A stretch of 64,000 nucleotides of DNA from Larix kaempferi (taxonomy: Eukaryota > Streptophyta > Pinopsida > Pinales > Pinaceae): NCBI GenBank assembly GCA_027924585.1, contig BSBM01000050.1, forward strand, positions 7,512,001-7,576,000. Direction: 5' to 3'. Below are positions 24,424 through 34,202 of this stretch, piece after piece; within the stretch, counting starts at the first letter, position 1; the number at the start of each line of letters is the position of its first letter. Below the pieces are notes generated by a model, which was not told the origin of the DNA, ran no database searches, and saw only the letters and a program-made list of their open reading frames with translations. Made by a program: the position numbers and the translations under genes.

Positions 24424-24830
24424 TGAGTCTGGAAGATGCGGATGCACATGATCCATTCTCTCATGGTGGTAGGAAACTACTCCCATGTTGGTAGGTGTAA
24501 GGCTGAGCCATTCTCGCATGGTGGTAGGAAATTCCTCCCATGTTGGTAGATGTGAGGGATGGGTCTCACATGATGGTAGGAAAGTACTCTCATGATGGTA
24601 GATGTGAGTCTCGCATGCTGGTAGATGTAGGTCTCGCATGCTGGTAGACGTAGGTCTCGCATGCTGGTAGACAAGGTCTCATATGGTGGTAGGAAATTCC
24701 TCTGATACTAGAGACATTGTGAGGTCCACTGGTCATAAGACACTATGTGTACGCCTAGGAAGGATCTCGCATGGTGGCAGGTTTTTCCTCCCATGATGGT
24801 AGACACGGGTTGACCGTTGTGGGACATGTG
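24424..24830 (+). repeat. Minisatellite in Copia-A 3' untranslated region
   Basis: Units built on CATG(G/C)TGGTAG recur from about 24455 to 24800. The clearest run (24605-24670) has a 23-bp period, TCTCGCATGCTGGTAGATG plus four bases; the longer units alternate with AGGAAATTCCTCCCATG. Downstream to 25160 the sequence is rich in GATGATG. This part is noncoding, directly after the pol stop. Confidence 0.8.
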
Positions 24831-25220
24831 ATGTGCATCTAGGTTGTGCTCGGTGTGATGATGAGATGATCTGGATATGACGATATGATAGTAGGATATG
24901 CAGGTGATTGTTGTGGCAATGTAATGACTAGTCCAGGGTTGTACCTACTTGATGGCTTTCCCATAGAGATGATGAAGACCTAATTGAGGGCTAGGACTAC
25001 ATACAACATGAAAAAGGGTTGTCTTTGTAGAAATTCCTATGACGAGTAGATTTGAGAGATGTCACCAATCGATGATCGACACGATGAGGATTGCAGCAAC
25101 AACGACGATGATGATCCACTGTTGATGAAGATGTTCCATCATTAATGATGATCCAGCTATGATGATGTTATCCATAATTTTTTCCAATGGGGTTGATGAC
25201 TATGGTGAGATAATAAATTC

Positions 25221-25235
25221 CTAGTTAAGAGGGAG
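25221..25235 (+). other. Copia-A polypurine tract
   Basis: CTAGTTAAGAGGGAG ends one base before the 3' LTR start at 25236. It matches the TTAAGGGGGAG tract before the Copia-F 3' LTR, the expected plus-strand primer. Confidence 0.75.
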
Positions 25236-25823
25236 TGTTGATGTAAATGTAACTTCTAAAGATATTCAATTGTATTTTATATGATATTATTATTGTATTT
25301 TATTTGTACCTCCGACGGAGATGTTTTCCCTCCGGTCAGAGATGTCATTATTACATTTGGCCATGTAAAGTCATTGAGGTAGATCCTCCATTGTAATTCG
25401 GGTCAATAGATACCCTAGAGTCAAATGTAATAGGGTTATTGAGTCTTCTTAGAGAAGTTGGCCCAGAGAGGTTTAGTTGAGGCCAACCTAGTTAGTGAAA
25501 AGGTCACCCCAACGTAAAGTATAAATAGAGATCAAGGCTCTCTCATTTGGACACACTCTCACTCGCTTAAGTTTTCATTAGTGAGAGAGAGAAGGAAAGT
25601 TCGCATAGGAGGAAAGAGAGAGAGCTGTAGAATACCATCTTGTTTTGGGGTTTTAATTTTGTGATATTGTATTGGTGACGATTCTATCTCTGAGGAAGTT
25701 GTGGGGTTTTCTCCTTAATGGTTTCCTTGAGGAAAATCTTTGTTTATATTGTGTTATGTTATGATTGTTAGTATTTCAGATAAGATCCTATATAATATTC
25801 ATTAAAAAGTTGAAAAACTAACA
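25236..25823 (+). repeat. Copia-A 3' LTR
   Basis: This is a 588-bp copy of 3900-4486, TGTTGATG...AACTAACA, with a TATA box at 25520-25530. Scattered substitutions and a few small indels separate the two LTRs, so the insertion is not recent. It is followed by target duplication TATAT. Confidence 0.95.
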
Positions 25824-26760
25824 TATATGAGAGAATATAAACCTATCACAATCATTGCACGTCACAGTCCCTGTCACTACATATCATTGTCACTATCAGT
25901 GCCTGTCACTATGATTGTCACACATTTTCACTGTCATTGTCATACCATAATCATACTCCCAGATTGTAATCAATAAGTCCACAAACAATCATCCATATTA
26001 TTCATGTAGAAAGATTAGGGTAAAACCCTAATTCAAGCCCAGAAACTCAAACCCTTTGTCATGAAACCCTAGGTCATGCATAGCCCAAGAAAAATAATAA
26101 AATTTCATCTTCAAGAGGTATCCTTATAAATATTATGAGTTCAAAATTCTCCTCAAGGTATAACGCAATCATCTATCGCAAAAGATTTTCTTTTTTCCCA
26201 AAAATCATGCACAAACCCTAGGTCATGATTAAGGCCTCATCAAGAGAGAGAAAACCTTATCATAGTATACCTAACCCTTATAACAAAAGAGATCCTACTT
26301 TTAAGTGTGGGATCACGTATTCCTTACAATAAACTTTCCAACGAGCTAAGAAGTGTGTGATTCAGATACCATATGAGAAAGTTATGCAAGTTTTTGTTAA
26401 TCTTATCATGCATGTCAAAACCATAGGTCAAGGTGACCTTTACAACTTCGCCTTGTAGAGAGATTACAACTTCAGCAAAGGTGAATAAAATTACATTTTT
26501 CATATGCATTTTGTAAATGCATTTTCGTAGAGTTTTTTATACATATAGTGGCCATTACATTACAAAATAGGTCTTTCCAGCTTCATGTGAAAGTTTTTTT
26601 AAAAATTACATTAACTAGAGTTTGTTGTTCAAGTATATAGAAAAAGGAAAAAACAATAGTTGAAGTTGTTTTTGATATCGACTGAAAAGAGGTTCCATGA
26701 TGCTGTAGAGTATTGATCATTTTTTATTATTCTGTTTGCAATGGGAACATGCCTTTTATG
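25824..26760. other. Noncoding, TGTCACT-rich start
   Basis: No gene is seen. From about 25850 to 25950 the motif TGTCACT or CATTGTCA repeats imperfectly. Several 'aaaccctaggtcatg' phrases follow (25985-26240). These mirror, in reverse orientation, GTGACA- and TAGGGTTT-rich tracts at 28.1-29.05 kb. Some of the rest may be the 3' part of the minus-strand LINE fragment at 26.8 kb. Confidence 0.4.
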
Positions 26761-26777
26761 AATAGCCTATTATAGAA

Positions 26778-27240
26778 TTATGTTTGTTCCCCATCTTTAA
26801 ATTCTATAATTTCCCACTGCCCCAGTGCCATATTGAGGCCCTCTTTCAACGACCCCCTATTTGCTTCTTCATTATGCTCCCTGTAGACATGATGACAAGA
26901 GAAACTGTGAAAAGAATCCTGGAAAAGCTTTATTTGCTCAAGAAGTGGTGCTAATCTTAAATTTTTGTAGTGTTGTGTTCCCGTTTCCCAATTTATCACA
27001 AGCATAGAGTCCCTAAAAATATTTAGGTCCTTGCATCCTTTCTCAATGATGAGAATTTTAAGGGTCAATAACTCTACATAATTCTTTGTGCCCTATCCCA
27101 ACCCCATTTTCATCTTGAAACAATGTGAATCACTCAGGTACAGAAGGGATCCCCCTCCATATGATGAATTTTCTCCCTGCGAGACTCCATCAAAATAACG
27201 CCCATGCTTGGATTTATCTATCACCTCTTCTTGAATCCTA
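26778..27240 (-). pseudogene. LINE-type RNase H domain fragment
   Basis: On the minus strand one frame reads RYFDGVSQGENSSYGGG, GTKNYVELLTLKILI, LNIFRDSMLVINW and HHVYREHNEEANRGS. These are the D, E and D blocks and the final H-x-REHN-xxA of the RVT_3 type RNase H found at the C terminus of plant L1-like LINEs. One stop (near 27085) and changes near the N-terminal side break it. No RT motif is found upstream, so it is a truncated relic. A related host RNase H-like protein cannot be excluded. Confidence 0.75.
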
Positions 27241-27614
27241 CAGACTCCAGCTAAACCTTTCTCCTAGGGAAAGAAGGAAATGATCATCACACCTTGTGAT
27301 GCAATTTGTTCTGAGACTGATAGTTTTTCTTGAAAAATTCCCTTGTTTCTTACAAGCTAGATACCTGAAATGATAATAAGAGGGAGAGCTTTGCACTATT
27401 TTAATTCCCTTGTAGCTAGTCATTTTTTCCATGCCAAATATGGGGAGGGTCCATTCCAGTTACAGTTGAGTCCCAAGAACCTAGTGCATTCTCTCCAAAC
27501 TGATAGGGAGAGGATACCCTTAAGGAGAATATACATAAAAAAAAAAACATGCCTACCATATTTTGTCATCATAATGCAATCAATATTATTTTTTTCATTT
27601 TCACTTTAACTTGT

Positions 27615-27925
27615 GAGCTTACACATTGGTTTAGAACAGTGCTAACTACATCGTTTATGGTTAAGATAGTAGGTCTTCCATAAGAGCTTTTATGGTGTAG
27701 ATAGGATCAATTTCTAGAACAATGAACCTAGCTCCAATAACCATTAGGGATACAACACAACCCTTTCTAGCATCTCCATATCTACACACACGAACAACCT
27801 TACCAAAAATCATGACATTTGTGGCTCTCATTAGACCATCTAGGAGAATGTCTACATCCATATAAGTTATCACAATGTAAGATAAGAGAACAAGGATGAT
27901 ATCAAATTTAAGATGACCCGTCATT
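27615..27925 (-). pseudogene. SAHH: S-adenosylhomocysteine hydrolase fragment
   Basis: The minus-strand reading contains LLDGLMRATNVMIFGK, then GDARKGCVVSLM and EIDPIYTIKALMEDL, all in order and matching the NAD-binding part of plant adenosylhomocysteinase. Just upstream, in another frame, is DNLYGCRHSP. Downstream, in a third frame, is LTINDVVST. So at least two frameshifts are present. About 32 extra bases bounded by GAT lie before the DNLYGC block. The enzyme is about 485 residues and only about 80-90 codons remain. The Gly-rich NAD loop is degraded (CRYGDARKG). No intron or poly-A tail is visible to decide between a retrocopy and a captured gene piece. Confidence 0.8.
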
Positions 27926-27999
27926 CAAGTAGAATAAACAAGACAAAAAAAAAAATTTACAACCCTAGATCTAATTCACAATGCTTCAAAGCTCACATT

Positions 28000-28860
28000 A
28001 TAAACTTCCAATCATGTTCAAACAAGTTCCCAAAACCTTGGAGTAAAATATAATAATAAAATAATTGAATATATTTTAAGGTACTTGAATTGTATAATAA
28101 AGCTTATTTTGATGAACTTCAAGAGGGAGTAAAAGGATTATTTTGGTGAACTTTAAAGGGTTCTTCTCTCTTTTAAGCAAAGTTGAGGTCATCTTGACCT
28201 AGGGTTCCTCTCTCTTGTTGAGCTCACTTTTGACTTAGGGTTTTCTCTCTTGTTGAGATCTCTTGATGCAAGTTTTCTATTTTCGAGAATGTTGGCATGG
28301 CATTATTAAGGCTTATTTTTTATGGATTAAGGTCATCATGATCTAGGGTTCTCTTGGCGAGTTCATTGGCATGATTAGGGTTTCTCTCTTCATGAAACTC
28401 TCTTGGAATGGATTAGGGTTTCTTGGCATGAATTAGAGTTTCTATCTTAAAGGTTGGATATACACATGATTTCAGGACTGATGGTGATGCTAAGGGATAG
28501 AAGCATGATGATGACTCAATAAAGGTATAAATTGACCCATTGAAGACAAATAAGGTATCATATGATGCAACAAAGGCAATGAAGACAGTTCATGAAAGGC
28601 AGTGACAAAGGGTGACAATGTTTATCTTCTTCAAGCTATCAAGGAAATTTATGTGATATTCCAAGTTTATTGATCTATGTACATATCATATTATGGTGTA
28701 AAAAGTTATTGAAAGGATTTATGTTGTAAAGCATACTGTAAAAATATTGTACATGTCATTGAAAAATATTGGCAAAGAATACTATGGCATATTGTAAATG
28801 TTATTGAAGAATATTGTAAAGGTTATTGTAAAAGGCATTGAAGAATATTGCAATGGTTAG
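28000..28860. other. Noncoding, TAGGGTTT-rich
   Basis: No gene is seen. From about 28130 to 28440 short phrases such as 'tagggttcctctctcttgttgag' and 'attagggtttc' recur irregularly. From 28680 to 28850 'gaatattgtaaa' and 'ttattgaa' recur. It looks like decayed repeat sequence. Confidence 0.4.
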
Positions 28861-28869
28861 TATATAGAG

Positions 28870-29060
28870 AAAAATATAGTGTGATAGTGGAAGTAACAGT
28901 AACAATACACTTACAATGATAGAGACGGTGTGACAGTGACAGTGTGACAGTGACAATGACAATATAGTGATAGTGACAGTGACAGGTACAATGACAAGAA
29001 CAATTACAGGTATAGTAATAGTGGAAGTGGTATAGATAGTGACAGTCACAAAGATACTAC
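28870..29060. repeat. GTGACA-type simple repeat
   Basis: Imperfect GTGACA, ATGACA and GTAACA hexamers run from about 28890 to 29050. The tract is the reverse complement in character of the TGTCAC tract at 25850-25950. The apparent minus-strand ORF over it is only the translation of the repeat (Thr/Ile/Val/Ser). Confidence 0.75.
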
Positions 29061-29099
29061 AATGCTAGTAACATACTCATATTTAGATTAGGGTGGTAG

Positions 29100-29475
29100 G
29101 GTGGTGCTAGGGTGAGTGGTGGTCACTGAGGATCGAGTTCCTCCATAGGTTGGTGCCTATACATTAGGGAGTTGTTGCTTCCTTTATGTTGGAGCCTTAG
29201 AATCAAGGGGTTGAAGCCTCCTTTAGTTGGTGTTGTAAATTTTGGAAGTTAGTGCTTTCCATGAATGTAATATTGACATGATCTAAGAAAGCATTACGTG
29301 GTTTTCTCCTGATTGGGTTTCCACATAAAATATATGTGTATTGTCCATTTGTATTTATGTGTTGATATATGGAATGCAATATGATAAGATAAAATAAGAA
29401 AGCAAATATTGATAAAAGTTGATAATATTGATTCACCCCCCCTCTCAGTATTGGTGAACATACCAACAGTTGTTA
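29100..29475 (+). repeat. LTR remnant
   Basis: A series of 'gttggtg', 'ggttgaagcctcc' and 'gggagttgttgc' phrases leads to TTTCCACATAAAATATATG and then CCCCCCTCTCAGTATTGGTG, ending ATACCAACA near 29467. The same order occurs in reverse at 3530-3894. The ending in ACA fits an LTR terminus. No primer site follows. Confidence 0.4.
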
Positions 29476-29929
29476 CTATTTTTTAATGTACATATATAAA
29501 TGCAATAACATAGATCATGTAAACCCATTAAGAGTTTTATACTTTAATATTTTTACATTCTTAATGGTTAATAGATCCAAAGTTAAATGTGGTTACTAGA
29601 GGTAAGACACATCACCCTTCGATCATGAACCTTACTTTTATTGTGATTGTTATAGAGACCAAAAAAAAATATTACACCTTCCTTAAATTAAAAATTAAAA
29701 AACTCATTTTACAATAAATTCAAAAAACAAAATCCCTACATCTAGTTGGGAACCAAAATTTGTGAAACCTACCTGCTATTGTCATATTCATCTTCATGTA
29801 AGATGATAGCATGGTAGCATAGAGCAAAGGAAGGTGATGGTGATTTGATGCTAAGGTTATATGCCATATTTTCGAGTACAAAGATAACTTCATCGATGCA
29901 TGTGTAGATTTCCTAAACTATCAAGTATG

Positions 29930-30470
29930 TAAGTTGGTCCTAAATAATATATTACTCCATGGTGATCTTGTGGAAAATATATGCATGGAACAAGAAAGAC
30001 TTCATGATGAAAAGGAAGGTGGAATTACTATGTAGGTTACTTAAGTCCATGCATGGTGTGAAATAGTCACCCAAGAAAGAGTATAATTTTAATGTTTATA
30101 TACTTTATATTGACTTTATCCAAATTAGTGTTAGTCATTGCATTTACAAGAAAGGGAGATCAATTCATTTGCATTTCTTTGTATATGGATGACCTTTTAA
30201 TTAACAAGCAATGGAATGAATTTTGTTAATACAACCAAAATGTAGTCAATTTATTACTTTAATATATGTTATTTCTTGGACATATAGGTGAGATATGTTA
30301 TAACCTAGTCATCCTGGTCACCAAAGACAAGAACCATGAGAGAACAAAAATATTTGCAAAACACTTCGAACAATATGGGATGAAGGAATGTAAACACATT
30401 ATAATCCCAATTGGCATGAGTCATGAGTTTTAAAAATACATGGACCCAACATCTAATAAGGAGAATTATC
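29930..30470 (+). pseudogene. Copia RT relic
   Basis: Broken coding traces fit the copia RT order: LHGDLVENICMEQ near 29965, CIYKKGRSIHLHFFVYMDDL near 30140-30195 (with YMDD intact), a block like LFLGHIGEI near 30280, and FAKHFEQYGMKECK near 30355-30390. Frames change between blocks and stops are common. It is unrelated in detail to Copia-A or Copia-F and is much older. Element-E inserted just downstream at 30503. Confidence 0.75.
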
Positions 30471-30502
30471 ATGCACTTGAGAGCTCCCAAGCCAAAATGG
30501 AC

Positions 30503-31216
30503 TGTCATGTCCCCAAATTTTTCATTGGGTCATAATGGCCGAAGCCCCTTGGCCATACTCATGATAGTTTGTCAAATTGATGCTAAGGGTCAAATAATTG
30601 CCAAGAATGATGTCCAAGTTAGTAACAATGTAAAATTAGATCCAAATGGACAATGTGGGTCACATTAAGAGAAATTCCCAATTCAAAGTTTGTAATATAC
30701 CCATCCAAATGAGCTATCATGGAGGAAAATTACTAGTTCCCTAGGTTGGGGGTGGAAGCATTAAAATTTGGAATAAGGGAGATACAAGACCCAAACTGGC
30801 CTTAGACTTACAAATTCACATTAAATGGGTCAAAATAATAATAATAAAAATAAAATAAGGTGGCATTGGATCATGAGGGCACATAAGAGGTCATGGGATG
30901 CACATGTGGAAAGATTCCCCACTACACTTGGAATTATTCTCTCACCAATTCGAGTTCAAGATGAAGGGTAACATACTTGGGGGAGTTGAAGAGGTATTAT
31001 TCATGCAATGAATCATGTAATGTCTAATTGGAGTGGAAGAGAAAATCTCATGGAAGAGGAAGAGGAATCTTAGAAGAATGGTGACACTTGGAGCTAGATT
31101 CCCTAACTCCTATGGCAACAATGACAAAGATTATATGAAACTTATGACAAATTTCAGACCTGATTGCTGAAATATGACATATATGAAATTTTAGGGATAA
31201 AAATAGCCTCCAATAG
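30503..31216 (+). repeat. Element-E 5' LTR, left part
   Basis: It matches 49913-50280 closely (TGTCCCCAAATTTTTCATTGGGTCA...), then continues with about 340 bp missing from the 3' LTR. It is interrupted at 31216 by Tat-D, with AATAG duplicated. The first 20 bases are close to the reverse complement of the last 20 of the LTR, an imperfect terminal inverted repeat. Confidence 0.9.
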
Positions 31217-32196
31217 TGTTATACCTCAATATTTCACAGTGTCGCATATTCACAATAAAAACATTTGACGAAACTTCCCCTATTGCCTAAAAAACACCCA
31301 GAAGAAAAAAAAATAATGATTGACCACTAAAGACAAACCTGTCATGTCATCTGGAAACCTAACTGAGACCTTATCTTTCACCACTACTACTCTTTGCACA
31401 CCTATAGGGGCGCAGTAGTCCGTACTACCACGTTACGATCCTTGTCTTGTGCACGGTACTACCACCCTATTCTCAGGCTTAGAGGCACGGTAGTCTCTTT
31501 TTAGCCTTTTTCCATGGACTGTGGGATCCTAACTTTCGAGAGATTCTTTTGGGATTGAAACCTATGATTCGATCCTAACACCTTCTCTGATTAGTGGATC
31601 TGATCCACTAAACACTCCTAAGATCCATTCTTCTCTCTTGTTGGTTAATCATCCTACACACTATAAGAGAAGGGCCTTCCATGAGCAAAGGGGAGGACTC
31701 TTTGAGATATCAAACCTATGGTCTTAGATCTTTGTGGAGATAGATAGAGGAGAAAGCACTTGGAGTTGGGAGTTGGCTTGGACATCAAGCAACTGTTGTA
31801 AGTAACTTCAAGTTTGCAATAAAAATACAACTTGTCTTGTTTCCCAAATTGTGTATGTCGATGTTATTTCAATTACATGATTTGTTTCTATTGTAGATTT
31901 AGATTTTGACATATTTTTCAAGTTTCTATAAAGATTGTATGTGCTTGTATTTTGGTTCATCCCAACAGGTTCATTCGCAAGGACTTGAGGATTGGAACAA
32001 TAACTAGGACAAGCAACTAAATCGAAGGTAAGTTAAACCTCTTCTATCTCTTTCAACATTATAATCTTGAAGCATTTGTTTGAATCTAGGAATTCAAGGT
32101 AGCATTTGTTATCTTTTTGTCTTAGTTTAAAGTCAATTGAGTCTACTTTAACCTAAGAGAGTTTCTACCTATCCATAGGGAGAAATATCTACAACA
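31217..32196 (+). repeat. Tat-D 5' LTR
   Basis: It is 980 bp, TGTTATACCTCAATATTTC...ATCTACAACA, with two solo copies elsewhere in the window. A TATA-like CTATAAGAGA lies near 31660. The stretch 31380-31495 is rich in GGTAGTAC and GTACTACC motifs. Confidence 0.95.
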
Positions 32197-34202
32197 AAAA
32201 CGGGCGACTCTGCTGGTTTGAACCCCATTTGTTTGATTCATTTCACTTTCAACCATCCTTGATTGTGATTTGTATTTCTTTTAAAACCAGTACTAGATTT
32301 TGGTCTCTTTGACCTCTATTCACCCCTTCTCTATACAACTTTTCTCCCTCTGTGATCAATGAGTCCTCTGGGCCTGCAGCACCCTTGGAAAATTCAAAAT
32401 TTTTCTCAAACGTTGCACTTTTTTGCACCCTTTGCAGTAGTACTGCCCCCATATAACTCCCTCCAGAGTGGTAGTACCGCGCCCCTAACACTCCTTAGAG
32501 CGCAGTAGTGTACCAGTACCGCGTCTTAGCTGGTAAAGACCATGCGGTAGTGTCTGCATTTTTCTTGGTTTTTGCTTATCCTGCTTGATTTTCATAGGTC
32601 ATTTAGACCTTCTCTACCTTGTTTTGGTTTTCCTGTTGCTCATACACATCCTCCAACTTGCCTAGCCACAGTGTTTCCACTTGATTGTGTAAGATTTGTA
32701 GACAACTCCCAACCTTGGGTTCTTGGTTGGCCATTATCATCATATTTACAACCTCATCCCCAATTACTGCTTGTCTACTTCTACTGTCACCATCAGCCAG
32801 TTGCAAGTCTTTTGGTCTGTTTACATTGTTGGTTTGAGTTTAAATTTGTTAAGTTAGTGGCATAATCTGCACATAGATCTCCCCTCTACCTTTTTGCATT
32901 ATCTTGATCCTTTCATTATAATCAAGTTTTTGGTCACTGTTTTCTTTCCCTTGATTATATATTTTTGAAGACCACATTGTTCTTACAAGTGCTATCTTGT
33001 CCCTTTATGTTATAAAATCAATATTGGAATTCATCTTTTAAGAACATTGTCTTTCCTGAAATTGAAAAGATCTAGTTCTTCTCTTGCACGTTTAGGGGTG
33101 AATCATCTATTTGCATTTGCCACATAAGTTCTCATCTTGAAGCATTGTAGTTGTAAATCAGTTATATTAGAAAGTAGTGTTCATTTCAGTTTGGCTTACT
33201 TAGAAAAAGAAAAAGAAAAGTTTGTTTTTGATGTGGTTTTTCATTGTTTTTGAAAATTTCATGCATGGTGATCGAATAACTCTCTCTTTTTTGTAGCTAG
33301 ATTTCATCGAATAAAAGGCTCATTTTGATTCATTCTCATTTGCATGGTTTGGGTCGTCACAACATCACCAAGTTTCACGTCCATTTACCTGATTGAGTAA
33401 TACAACCACTAAAATTTACACTCCCTAACTAAACACACCATAACCTCGCTTGAGGAGAAAAAAAATTTGTTAGTTAGGTAGGACACTGGGGATAGGCATC
33501 CAAATAATTTCCCCCTTGTCAGTATCATCTGATACATAGTTGTTGTCCTCTAGGGTACCAAAATATTCTAGTATTTGTTGACACGGTCATACACTAGTTT
33601 GTGGAGGGGCCTCCTATTGTTTCAGGGGTTAAACAGCCGCGAGATCGAGAACCGGATGGACTCTGTGGAATGCCACACTCCACTTAGCCCTAAAGAAACA
33701 TCGATCATTGTCTTCCTTGTATTCTTCGGCCACCATACTGGTGATACAAGGGTGATAATGCAGAAGCGCCAAAAACCTTTTCCAATGTGTCATGAATGAG
33801 GTAGCTTAGTGACTTTTCTACTAGGGCTCTTTTACCCAGGATCCCTTTCGGTAGAGGGACATCCTTCTCTTATTGGTCTCTCATGTTGTATTATTCGACT
33901 TGGATTTCATCACCTTGCGAAGGATACAACTTGTTGAGGTCTCCAACTCTTAGTTAGGAGGTTTTTCTTGTTATCTCATCTTCATAGAGGGTCATTTTTT
34001 CTTTTAGTGATTGCTTGTTGGCATTCTGGACATTGTTATTCTCAGCTCGCTTACTGCGACACCAGTCTCAGTATAGTTTTTAGAGCTTTCTTTTTGGCCT
34101 GAGAGCCTTGCTTTTCTAGCTCCCCTTTTGCACACTCAGCTGCATTATGGTTTTTGAGTTTTTTTTTACGAGACTGCCCCCGAAATTTGTATTCCTACTA
34201 GT
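32197..34202 (+). other. Tat-D untranslated leader
   Basis: There is about 2 kb between LTR and gag with no recognised protein. At 32430-32560 it has a dense cluster of GGTAGTACCGC-like motifs (GTGGTAGTACCGCGCCCC and relatives). Small ORFs (for example near 33575-33799) show no known domain. Long leaders are usual in Tat elements. Confidence 0.6.
32203..32220 (+). other. Candidate Tat-D primer binding site
   Basis: GGCGACTCTGCTGGTTTG starts six bases after the LTR end. The GGCGACTC-GCTGG form is like primer sites reported for Tat/Ogre elements, but I cannot verify the tRNA here. Confidence 0.45.

Larger units (their letters stand above)
3900..25823 (+). mobile_element. Copia-A: Ty1/copia LTR retrotransposon, nested host
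   Basis: Two LTRs (3900-4486 and 25236-25823) begin TGTTGATG and end AACTAACA. They are flanked by the 5-bp target duplication TATAT (3895-3899 and 25824-25828). A Met-tRNA-type primer site follows the 5' LTR. The internal region has gag, protease, integrase, RT and RNase H in copia order. The coding part is cut by two later insertions, Gypsy-B at 7428 and a solo LTR at 22101; removing them would leave an element of about 6.5 kb. Many stops and frameshifts make it non-functional. Confidence 0.95.

Noticed and set aside
24346-24674. Two minus-strand ORFs rich in His, Pro and Cys
   Set aside because: They lie over the Copia-A minisatellite and pol end and repeat with its period.
28801-29049. 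Minus-strand ORF of Thr/Ile/Val/Ser
   Set aside because: It is only the GTGACA-type simple repeat read in frame.
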